This document shows positions 37,691 through 49,109 of a DNA stretch of 64,000 nt, one piece after another (position 1 is the stretch's first letter; each line of letters begins with the position of its first letter). Below the pieces are notes generated by a model. The model was given only the letters and a program-made list of their open reading frames with translations. It made no database searches and was not told where the DNA came from. A program made the translations under genes and the position numbers. Source of the DNA: Perca fluviatilis. Taxonomy: Eukaryota > Chordata > Actinopteri > Perciformes > Percidae. Location: positions 16,995,005 to 17,059,004 of the forward strand of contig NC_053115.1 of NCBI RefSeq assembly GCF_010015445.1. The letters run 5' to 3'.

Positions 37691-40502
37691 CGAGTTTAAT
37701 TACTTTACTGATGACAAATATAGTAAACTTGTTTCTTGGCAGAAAATGTAAAATATTTTGGCTTTGTACAATGCATTGTTGAAAAAATATTGTTTATTTT
37801 TCTGCTCCAGATGATTGCAAGTTGAGCTGCAGGTTGACAGATTTGTGAGTTAACTGCAGCTCTACCAACTCGTGAATGTGCTCGTTGCTGACCTCCAGTG
37901 GTTTAGTTTAACAGCAGCAGGTCTGGGATGAGTACAATACGTACTGCCCCTCCCACCCTCCGGGTAAACAGCTGGGGGCTGATTTAGGGATCGTCAATGT
38001 ATTATTGTTTAAATACAGTGCCAAGAAATAGTAAGTGAACCCTTAGGATTTATGTATTTTTGCATAATTTAGTCATAACGTGTGGTCTGATATTCTTCAA
38101 AGTTACAATAATGGACAAGCTACATCTGCCTGAAGTAGTATTACAAAAACATTTGCATGTTTTGGTGTATTTATACAATTATTTGCTGGAACATTTAAAG
38201 TTAGGTTAGAAAAAGAAAGTGAAGCCTTGGTTTTAGTAACTAATTAAACCTTATTTCACAGCAGTGCAAGCATCAGATGACTGACAGCTACCCTTAAACT
38301 TAAAACATATTTTCAAATGTGTAAGTGCGTTGTAATAGTAATAGTAATGGTTGTTCAGATCCAGGGCAGCAAAATGACTACAAATCATGGTGATTACTAC
38401 TTCATGCTTCACGTCAAGGATGATGTTAAGACTATTAGTTTGCTTTATTACTCCAAAGTGTAAGTTATTTCTGCAGCTAAATACAATAACAAACATTTGG
38501 GGTACCAATTTGAGATGTACAATGGCATCAATTTATTTTAAGGGAGAACTGTGCTTTCCCCATGGTGCCCTTCTTAAAAGCACCATTGTAGCCCTCAAAT
38601 TCTTTTCTTATTGCTTAGACATCAATCGCGATCTCTGTCACTTTGAGATATTTAGATTTGCAATATTTCTTAATCTGAAGTACTCTGAATGCACATGTGA
38701 ATGAGAGATGGTTCACATCATCTTCTGAAGAGATGAGTGTCAGTAGTCAGTATCTTTCATGTGTTTTCTACAGAACAAGGCACAACTAATCACTATCTAC
38801 AATTTCAACTTATCGATGGGAAACTTTTTGGGAAAAAAGAGTTTATTTGTGAAGGAATTTAATATTAATATTATTTAATGAATATGCCAATTCAGAAAAA
38901 CAATTATTTGAGTGTTATTGGTTTATTTGTCTAATATAGAGACTTTGATGAAGATCAGACCACATTTTTGGGGATGAATTATGCATACGTTTGTTTTGTG
39001 ATCAAATTTTTATTTATTTTTAAAACAAACAAGACAGTTTGTGCAGTCCAGGTGGAGTATAGAAGACAAAATAATAAATATATGTGATTTTTATGATTAC
39101 AAAATTATACTATATTGGTCTCATGTGGCACACTTTAAATTACTAATGTGTATTTAATGTTTTTTAGCATGAATATATTACTAGAAAATAATGAAAGTTT
39201 GTTTAATAGCTTCCATGTAATGTGACCCAGTGACTCAAATTAAACACCAAAATCGAATCACATTTAAATAGGATGACGAATAGGTTACCCGTGTTCTCTA
39301 GTTTGTATAATAATAATTTAATAAAATTATAATAAAATAATTTTTACACGTTATGAGATCCTTTTTGGCTAAATATGATCATAGTGTTTACCATGTGTGC
39401 ATTACATAACTTAGGAATGTGTTTTGGTTAATGTTTGGCAGTGACACATAACAACCAAGGGCTTGTGGTTTTATTGTGGAGCCAGTCCGCCAAGTGGACT
39501 GATAAAGGATTATCTTTTCTTAATATTAGCAATTCCACAACATTGCATTGTAAGATGGAAAATAATGACAAAATGCTGATAGGGCACACAAATGTGTTTA
39601 CAGTCCTGAAGACCTTTAAGCCCTTCCAGGGTGATTTCCTTCTTATCTGGTAACCTTTGCTCAGACAGGATGGCACACCAAAGATCTCACACCCTCAACT
39701 GAGTCGACTCAGAGTATCCCACAGTTCGTTTTGCTACTGACAGTAGACTTTGTCCTTCTCCTTTATGAGGAAGTCTTGGGTGTATGCCGTTGACTGAGTA
39801 CAGGATTAAAATATGAGTTGTATTTATCCTAAAGGGTAAATAATACAACGACATTCATCTACCAGACATCAAAGGTAAGAGCTTTTGACTATGAATCTCC
39901 ACAATAAACTGGATAGGTCTTTGTTATTTGTGTGAATGATCTGTAGTGAAAAAAGAACAGATCTAAATAGAACAGATAGAAGACGTTTCTGACTTCCTGT
40001 AAAATTAACTTATCCATTCATACTGTTTTGGTGTTTGGAATATGTTGTGCTTATTTTATTGTATTTAACCAGATAATTTACCTTTGGACTGTTCTCATCT
40101 ACTTTTGTGTTACAAGATAGTCAGCAAATCTGTCTTTAAAATATGCGACTCCTTGAATATTCCAACGGCACCATAAAGATGTCATTGTTGATCACAGTGC
40201 TGTGTTGCTATGTGACTATAACAAGTTGATTATTGTCAACACCCATTTATTAATTTATGCTAATATGACATTTGTAAAAGTCGCATTTTTCTCAATTTAG
40301 ACTCAACAAAACATGAGATTTTAAGCTTCAGTCAGCTTTGAATGAACACTGACGGCACGGCAAACGTCTTAAAAGAAATTATTTATAGATTTATTTCAGA
40401 TGCAGGTTGCTGACACAGCGTTACCACTGCTATTACACATTTATGGTGTGTGTAATTCACATAATACATTATACGGCAGGTGTGTTATGTTCGATGCTGA
40501 AG
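37691..40502. other. Intergenic region between irf6 and eps8l3
   Basis: No gene was recognised. A Tc1/mariner-like terminus is visible at 38018-38070 (CAGTGCCAAGAAATAGTAAG then TGAACCC); its partner end was not found. The right end must contain the eps8l3 promoter; no confident element was seen. Confidence 0.5.
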
Positions 40503-43395
40503 ATGTTCAGGAGAAACAGTCCCTTTGGCAACGACACCAGCAGCTACACAGGATCGATCCAGTCAAAGTATGGATTTAACAACATTTTATGTAGTTGATT
40601 GATCAATTGATTGATTGTTTCATTCATTCATTTATTCATCAGCAGTTGATCAATGTTGTAAATTGCTTGTATTTGTTGGGACAGTGGTTACTCCACCATG
40701 GATGAGGTGTCGTCACAGGTGTCAAGTCAGTCGAAACCCAGTGCAAAGTCAATTTACTGTAAGTTAACACTGCTCTACTCGACATAATCAGCGGTTACAC
40801 CTGTTCAGTTCAATTTCATGAATAATACAGAGCTCTGGTTCATGATCAACAGTGCAAAGGATGGAGTATGCCGTATCAATAAACAAGATGATGGACAAAT
40901 TTCAGTACAGAGTGGAGGTATCATATGTAACATTATCCACACAAATGTGACCCTTTCTGAATCTTGCAATGTTTAATCGTGTGTGTTAATGTGCCTCTGC
41001 TGCAGCACTTGTTCACCTGTGACCTGAATGGGAAGGAGTTGAGAAGCGTATCGGACTGCGTGGAGCGGCTTAAGCTGCTGGACGGGATGGGTCGTGTGTG
41101 GGGTCAGAACATGTTGTTGGAGGTGCGCGGTGCCAACCTGCTGCTCACAGACGTGGAAACCAAGGTAAGCAGCATGTGAGACCTACAGACAGGTGACAAA
41201 TTGAAATAGAAATCTTTCTCTTCCAAGATGACAATGACCCCGCACAGGGTATAAAGGGTCACTGAGTGATTAGATGAGCATGGAAATAGATGTGAATCAT
41301 ATGTTACAGCTGTCACAGTCACCACATCTCAACTCAATTGATCGCCACAATCATGAAAGCACTATGTTTGATACAGTCAATCGCAATCTTCTTTTAGAAA
41401 GGTTAGAAATGTGGATTGGGTTATCCGACACAGTTCTAGATGGGTTTAATAAAGTATTATTATTATTATCAAATCAGGGAATATCTTTTGGTAGTATGTT
41501 GTTGATCCTGAACAGTAATAGACCTTTTTACTGTATTAATTGTATTTTTAATCGCATACTGTGTTTTATATTTTAACTTTCCTCTGTTGGTTATAATATT
41601 AATTGATAGTGCCATGGTACAAGAAATGAATTGTAATATTGTATATATATTTTCTGTGGTTCCCACACAGATGATGACAAACTTGAACTAGATACTTTTC
41701 CTTTAATTTAAACGTATGTGCAAAGGTCTATAATATGGTTTATGTGTATAAAAACTTGTGTTTTCTCAGGAGGAGCTGGAGTCCATGGCTTTCAGTGACA
41801 TCCTGGAGCTAAAGGCTGTGCTGGACACCGGAGTGTTTAAGTCCCTGCTCACAGTGTCGGTCCAGTCCGGGGAAAAAAACACCACCACTGTCTTCATGTT
41901 TCAGTGTGAGGATGTCAGGGTGAGGACAAACCAATGGAAATGGCTGTTTCCTTTCAGTCGATTCACTCGGTTGAAAACATATAGTTTGGTATATTACGCC
42001 CCATACTATATGTGTCTCACCTTGTTCTTCTCCTTCAGGGAACAGAAGTTATAGTCATAACAGTGATTCAATTCGTTCACAGGCTGACTATGTTCAAAGG
42101 GATCTCTCACAAGCAATGTCCCGCAGGAGTAATGATTTAAGCCACAGGTAAGAAGATAAAGTCAGTGAAAACAAATACCTGAAATTAGATTTCATTCCTA
42201 AAACCGCCTCTCACCCTTTTTGAAGCAGCAATGCAGGACTAATAGCGGGTCATCGGGGAATGAAAAACCTTTGTGATGCTGCAGAATCTTCTGAACCTAA
42301 AGAGCAGGAGCCTGCAGTGCCCCAATGGATGGCTCCTGACTATGGTGAGTCTTTGACAGGAAATGTACAACTGCTACATGGATTATTAACAATAAAGTCA
42401 AAATCGATACAAACCTTCTGTCTCCTTTGTGCACATAGAGGAGGAACTAGTTGTACCTCAGGAGGAGGAGGACAAGGACGAGGAGGAGGACAAGTACGAG
42501 GAGGAGGAGGAGGAGGAGGAGGAGGAGGAAGAGGAGGCCCCACCTCCCAGAGAGGAGGTACCATCACCGCAGCCCTCCACCACCGAAGAAGAACCTGTGT
42601 CTCATCCACGCCCATACACAGACCTGGACAGGAACGTAGTGAGTGTATATTTGATACACTGAACGGTCACCCCTTTATAATAACCATCATTGATAAATGG
42701 TCGATTAACACATTAGTTAATAGTTATTTAACAATAAAATTATGATTCATGATGTTTACTAATTAATAACGTATAACATTATTTTTTATTTTTGTTATTT
42801 TATCATTAGTGTAATATAATGTTGATAGATAGTTAACACTTTGTCCATGGTTATTATAAAGTTGTAACTAATGCTTATTAAAGATTAGCTAATGATTAAT
42901 AAGTGATTTATAAAGCATCAAACACTAATTTGGCCTCATTAAATCTTTTTTGGTGATCTATGAGATGATCTAGAGATAATAATGTGATTATGTGTGCACT
43001 GGTAATAGCTATCTATGTGTTTATAGATGCTTAACAAAGTATGTATTAACCATTAACAATGTATTATAATCATCAGTTGCAAATTTATAATAGCCATCCA
43101 AATAATGTTTATTGGTATTTTACAATTTCTTAAAGGTTTATCATTAAAAAACATACTTCATCAAATAAATACAATGTATTGATGTGTGCAACAATACAAT
43201 CAATTATAGCATTACTAACAATTAATAAACATTATTAATTATCATTTCATTGTTTGTTAACAGTAGAATAACTATTAAGTTAAATTTAATTAAATATTTA
43301 CCATATTTACCATTTATTGGTGACATATTTTGTTTTTAGCATATTTTAACATGTTTAGTAACATTATTGCTGAATGTGTAAATGACGTATTTCCT

Positions 43396-43427
<32 letters not shown>

Positions 43428-46400
43428 TACAGGATATCTTAAATCATATTGTAACTGACATAGAAATCTTCATGGGAAAAGTAGCTGCAGTAGTAGCTAA
43501 AAATATGAAGAAAAAGAAGAAAAAGAAAAAAGGAAAAGGTAATTTCATGCAGAAAATGAAGGCAGATATACATAGACTGTATCTAAATTACAGTACATAG
43601 TTTATACTGGAATATTCTGTATAAAAATGTGATTTCATGAAAGAAATCATCAGATGTGAGTCCTCATGTGTTTGTGTTGATATTTAGTCATGGACGGTAT
43701 GCCCCCTGCAGCAGAGTTTGAAGTGTGTCTTCATAAAATCAAATGTGGTTTCAACCTTGTGGTATGTCCTTAATCACATTTACACATCATCATCCTGGTT
43801 GGTGTTCTTCCTGTTTGTAGTGTACAGTGTATGTGTGTATGTGTAACAGTGTATGTGTAACAGAAATTTCTTTCCTCTGACAGGCGGAGCTCAATGGAAT
43901 GATTAATAATCCCAGCGCTCCTGCATTTGTTCAGTCCTTATTCTCCACATTAGAATTCGTAAGTGTCACTTAAATTTGAATAATCTTTAATAGTTGTAAT
44001 ATTGAGTAACTTGAACACATATCATATATGATTTTTAGAATTTATAATCACTGGTCTTCTTTTGTCTTCTTCTTTGAAAGAATGTATACCATACCATCTA
44101 CCATGTTTTGTTATAGCTCAGCCTTGTAACGTGTATTACCTATACCCTTCGGGTTGAATAAGTGTCACTTAATTTATATATTTTTAATTTTTGTTCATGA
44201 AATTTCTCTTTATACAGTACAGGCCAAAAGTTTGGACACACCTTCTCATTCAATGCGTTTCCTTTTTATTTTCATGACTATTTACATTGTAGATTCTCAC
44301 TGAGTAATCAAAACTATGAATGAACACATTATATACTTAACAAAAAAATGTGAAATAACTGAAAACATGTCATATATTTTTGATTCTTCAAAGTAGCCAC
44401 TCTTTGCTTTTTTTATTAATAAGGGAAAAAATTCCACTAATTAACCCTGAGAAAGCACACCTGTGAAGTGAAAACCATTTCAGGTGACTACCTCATGAAG
44501 CTCATTGAGAGAACACCAAGGGTTTGCAGCGTTATCAAAAAAAGCTACTTTGAAGAATCTAAAATACAAGACATGTTTTCAGTTATTTCACACTTTTTTG
44601 TTAAGTATATAATTCCATATGTGTTCATTCATAGTTTTGATGCCTTCAGTGAGAATCTACAATGTAAATAGTCATGAAAATAAAGGAAACGCATTGAATG
44701 AGAAGGTGTGTCCAAACTTTTGGCCTGTACTGTATGTAATGCATTTTATATGATATCTATATTTGTAAAATGAACCCTTCATGAATATGTGTTGGATCAT
44801 TTTATCCAATTAATACGTTATGTTAATACGTTATATGTTAATTTTATTGTCTCATCAACTCTTTGTGGGAGCCATAATCCAGTGTGCAGACACTGCAGCC
44901 GGCCTAATTACAGCACTACTGCACAACAGAGTGTGTTATGCTTTTCCTCACCAGGTGGTGTCTCACTGCCCTGAGGATCTGCCACAGACCATTGTGGCGC
45001 CGCTGCTGACGCCTCAGTGTATCCGCCTCCTGAGTGAAGAGGCCTCCGCAGAACAGGACCAGCTCTGGCAGTCTCTGGGAGACGCCTGGAACATCCCCAG
45101 GTGAGACACTGGACACTGTTGGACCTACTAAGCTGTTGCTTATTTTTTTTTTTATCTGCATGAGACCAAAATCTAAGCATCATCTCACTCCAACTCTGCA
45201 GTGAGAAAAATGTTAGTACAGTTAATCAAGTAATGTACTTAAGTACAGTTTAAAGTACTTGTACTTAGTATTTCCATTTTATGTTGACTCTTTGGAGGAA
45301 AACCACTGGACTAAACTACCTAACTGCATATAATGTGCTATAACATGCTCATGCCAATTATCGGCAGAATGACTACTTTCACTTTATTATTATTTCGCTG
45401 ATAGTTTATATGCACATTTACCTAACTAGGATTTTAAATGTCAGACTTTTACTTTTACTTCCTCAACCAGTGGACTACGCGTTTCAGTTTGGTTCAGTAA
45501 AATATGTCAGACTGCTGTGTGTCTGTCCGATAAGTGTCAGGATAATAATCAGTTATGATTTTGACAATATTACTAGTACCAAATGGCCAGAAGATGACGA
45601 GGACATCCCAACATACACTCTGGAGTTCCTTGATGGCTGGCAGCCCCCTGAGGTGACTGCAGCACCTGAACCCAGTGAACCTATAAGAAGACAGGCACCT
45701 AAACAACCTGCACCCAGCCAGGTAAACCTTCTCATCCAACATTCGGTATGACACCAGCACAGGTAGACAGGTAGTTTGGGGAGAAGAGGGAGAAAGAAGT
45801 AAAAAACACAACAAGACCATGTGCTTTTTCTGTGTAGGCTTCGGCCAAGTGGACACCACCACCTCACCCCCCACAAAAAACACGGTAGGCACAAGTGCAT
45901 AAAGTAGAATTTTAATGTCACGTGAATGTTCACAGATTTACATTTTTGATGCCCTTTGTGTTTTTCAGCTCAGGTGAGTCAAAACTGCGTCACATACAGG
46001 TTACGAATGACTTCATCTCAAGAAACCACAGAGAGCTCACTGTCAGAAAAGGAGAAATAGTTGAGGTGAGTATGAGTGACCTGAACCAACTACTCTTTAT
46101 GTTCCATTTGAGTGGCATTGGTTACAGAAAAGTTGAACAAAGAGAAACTCACATGCCCACAATTCTCCAAGGCCCTGGCTAGTCTTTGCTTTGTCCATCC
46201 ACAGCTGCTGGACATGTCGAAGCAGTGGTGGAAAGTGAGGAACAGCAGAGGGGAGGAGGGCTTCGTACCCAACAATGTTCTGGAGGCTCGTGTTGACGAG
46301 CAACCTATCGAAGTGGGTACCACAAACACACTTCTTAGTGGTTTTGACCTTTTGGTTGATATTTACCTGAGTAAATGGGTGTGCAAATAAGACCAGAATA

Positions 46401-47476
46401 ATTACAAAATGTGGAATCATGGTGCTTTATTGTTACATTTTCTCAGGAGACTGGAGGTTCTCCTGTCCTCACTAAGAAGTCCAAGCCTGCAGAAGTGAAA
46501 GCCTGGCTCAAAGACAAGGGCTTTAGTAATATGTAAGTACCTACAGTCATTACATTTAGTATTTAATTCACATAGACAATAAAGATTTGATTAATTGATT
46601 TAACTTGATAAAACCTACTCAAATCTGACACGGTGTCTCTTACCGCGAGTATATTCTAGATTGTGAATAGTTAAAAGATTTATGTACAGATCATGCATCA
46701 TTAAATGCTGATGAGAATTCACAGCTCAATTTACAAATTAAAATGATCAATCAGCTGTTTCAACAACAACATGTTTTGTTTCTCCTCACTGCTTTGGATG
46801 AAAAGGCATTCAGAGGACAAAGCCAGATTGTAGCAAATGTAATACTTTCTGGCACATTTTAAAAAGGTTTTTCATTATTTATTTTTTCGTATGAAAATCT
46901 GAATAATTCCAAGTGTTGTGGCATATTAGCACTTTAAATTGCCACAATGGAAGACTTTGAGTTGATTTGCATTATGGGAAATGTAGGATCTAGTGTTTTT
47001 AGACCTTTATTAGGAACTAAAAGTCAGGACTCATCTGCTTTTGAGTTTTTCAGTTGATTACACAAGTTTGTAGTGCAATATTAAATACTATTTTTTCAAA
47101 TAAACTTCCGTGGTAACTTGAAACACGTGTACTCAACCGACACACATTACAGTTTGGTTAGGGGACACTTGTTCTGTTAGAATGAACCCCAGAATTGAGT
47201 AACGACAGATCAACATCACTTATCTCTCACAGCACTGTACGCTGCCTGGGCGTGCTGAGTGGCTCTATGCTGCTGGGGATGACCAGAGATGAACTGAAGA
47301 CAATGTGTCCAGAGGAAGGGGGACGAGTCTTCTCCCAGTTACAAGTGGTCAAGTCTGCCATGGCTGTAAGTGACTCACCACAGTGCAGCTTCAATTCTCT
47401 CCACCTATGAATGCTGGTGTAAACACAGACACCTGTCTGACTGTTTTGTGTTTCAACACTGTAGGTCGCCATTTAA
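40503..47476 (+). CDS. eps8l3: EPS8-like protein 3 (PTB, SH3 and SAM-like domains)
   Basis: EPS8-family proteins link receptor signalling to actin remodelling. Nineteen coding exons join in frame to 640 aa (human about 593): 40503-40567, 40685-40758, 40853-40917, 41006-41164, 41770-41919, 42083-42147, 42229-42344, 42439-42638, 43433-43538, 43688-43761, 43884-43958, 44955-45100, 45577-45721, 45838-45884, 45969-46065, 46205-46312, 46447-46532, 47233-47365 and 47465-47476. The PTB domain begins IYLQRMEYAV ... FQYRVEHLFTCDL and runs through MGRVWGQNMLLEVRG and KEELESMAFSDILELKAV. Then come a Glu-rich stretch, RNVDILNHIVTDIEIFMGKV, a Lys run, an SH3 domain (RELTVRKGEIVELLDMSKQW, NSRGEEGFVPNNVLEA) and a SAM-like end (AEVKAWLKDKGFSN, VRCLGVLSGSMLLGMTRDEL). 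The ATG chosen gives MFRRNSPFGND; the true start is the least certain part. The last exon encodes only VAI-stop. Confidence 0.93.
41220..41345 (+). mobile_element. Tc1/mariner transposase fossil in eps8l3 intron
   Basis: Translation gives a DVNHM..SQSPHLNSID stretch, close to the Tc1 transposase motif WPSQSPDLNPIEH, preceded by a DNDP-like phrase. Only about 120 bases remain; the piece is decayed and non-functional. Confidence 0.6.
41365..41450 (+). mobile_element. Non-LTR reverse transcriptase fossil in eps8l3 intron
   Basis: The frame reads FDTVNRNLLLERLEMWIGLS, matching the LINE reverse transcriptase block FDTVDHNILL.RL...GLSG. It follows directly after the Tc1 fossil in the same open frame, a chance join of two transposon relics. 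Confidence 0.6.
42466..42537 (+). repeat. eps8l3: Coding (GAG)n triplet repeat in eps8l3
   Basis: Exon 42439-42638 contains GAG/GAC/GAA triplets that encode an acidic tract (about 13 consecutive Glu after a Tyr). It falls between the PTB domain and the conserved ILNH block. The overlapping minus-strand frame (91 aa, Pro-rich) is its shadow. Confidence 0.85.
42639..43432. other. eps8l3 intron, AT-rich, ending in a (TTTC)n acceptor tract
   Basis: AT-rich sequence with TTAATAGTTATTTAAC/TAATAACC motifs that resemble a dispersed element, though no clear ends were found. It closes with CTTTCTTTC repeats (about 43397-43428) that form the polypyrimidine tract of the acceptor at 43431-43432. Confidence 0.55.
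44215..44732. mobile_element. Tc1/mariner-type MITE with very long terminal inverted repeats
   Basis: The left end CAGTACAGGCCAAAAGTTTG is mirrored at the right end by CAAACTTTTGGCCTGTACTG, and the two arms remain complementary for roughly 190 bases each. TA dinucleotides flank both ends (44213-44214 and 44733-44734), the expected Tc1/mariner target duplication. The element is 518 bp with no transposase frame. It sits in the eps8l3 intron 43959-44954. The 67-aa frame at 44468-44671 is internal to it. Confidence 0.9.
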
Positions 47477-47815
47477 ATGAGACCAACAAGAGAACATCCA
47501 AAGAGGAGCGAGAATACGAAATCATCATGGACCAAATACTATAAGCTATTAGATAATATAAAAGGAATAATAAGTGAGATTAGTTCATAGCTTGTTAAGC
47601 ATATTATCCTCTGAAACCTTGTATCAAATAATATGTCATTTTGAAATGTGCATTAGTACAGTTGTCTGGTATCATTCAAAAATGTTATCAAATCAGTTGA
47701 CATTTAACAAAGTGTTGGGTCTTAATTATGTAACACAAAATGGGGTGAGCAAAAGCCTAATCTATGTGGTCACTATGTAACCTGTAAATAAAAGTTAACT
47801 GACACAATACAAAGT
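47477..47815 (+). other. eps8l3: eps8l3 3'UTR
   Basis: Follows the TAA at 47474-47476. AATAAA occurs at 47787-47792 and again at 47824-47829. The transcript probably ends just before the opposing ampd2 poly(A) signal. Confidence 0.55.
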
Positions 47816-47834
47816 ATTGAGTGAATAAACATGC

Positions 47835-49074
47835 TTTATTTCATTGTTCAGACAGCATCAGAAGCATTTGTTAAACACTGGCAATCCATTCAGGCAATAA
47901 TATGGCTACATAAACAATGGACATAAAATGAGGAAAAAAGTGACGAGATTGTGTAAAAAAAAAAAGATAAAATATTAGCTGAACACAAACATATCTCGAG
48001 TGTGAGCATCAGAATACCTCTAATTAATGCACAGTGAAATCAATGTGAACTATAAATCGTAGCATATATTTTTGAATAACAGGTGTATTTTTGTGTTGGC
48101 ATCCCAATATCACAGTGGGGACATCCAATCCAGTATATTTAGATGGTCTCAGCGGTTATATCTCTTGTGGATCACTACTCATGTGCCATTATTTCCTGGG
48201 ATTAATTGATTCGTTAACTGTCAAAAAAATAATCAGCAACAACTGTGATGATCGATAAAGTAAAAATGACCAATGTACTGGTTTAAGCTTCTTAAATGTG
48301 AACTTACATGTGTCGCTTTTTCTTTGGTGTTAATGATAGTGAGGCAAATAGTTTTGGGTTATGGACTAAAACAAACAATTTGAATACATCAATATATATG
48401 TATATAATCAATTATGATTGGCATTTTTCACAATTTTATAGATCAAACCATTGAGAAAGATCAATGGATTCATTAATAGTGAAAATAACCATGTTTTTTT
48501 TCAACATACCGTTGATTGTTTGAGATAAATAAAAATCAAATCAAACCTATGTTGTGGTTTGCTATTGTTGAGGACAACACAGAGCAGCAACATCACAACT
48601 ATCATGGATTAGTATTTGTGAGGTATGATGCACTATGTTGTGTGAGTGCACAGACAAGTGGCTCTGTGTTGACTGTAAAGAGACAACATGAAACCATGAA
48701 GGGGACATACGTACAGTAAACAGGTTGCAAAGCTGAATGGATGGAAAAGGTTCAGGTCAGTCCAGATTCTAATTGTCTTCCAGCGACAATGCACCATAGC
48801 AGGGTACGCTGCCATCAAGCACTTATTCCCATAATTACCTTACAAAATGTTGCAAAGTAATCAACACGATGGTTGTTAAACATTAAAACTAGGAAAGACC
48901 AATAACAAAATGAGGCTGCAATACTTGGACGTAATTATAATATGTGCTTCAGTCTATGACGCTATTGGACAAGTCAGTCAAGATCAATGGTTGAAACGAG
49001 TATTTGCAACAACAACAATAGAAAAAGTCAACTCTATTGATGGGACAAAAATAAATAAATAAGGGTTGTTTTTC

Positions 49075-49109
<35 letters not shown>

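Noticed and set aside
42260..42745. 161-aa plus-strand Gly/Arg-rich frame
   Set aside because: Reads the (GAG)n eps8l3 exon in a wrong frame as GGGRGR and crosses the donor at 42639.
45494..45933. Minus-strand frames of 132 and 126 aa opposite eps8l3 exons
   Set aside because: No recognisable domain; overlap true coding exons on the other strand.
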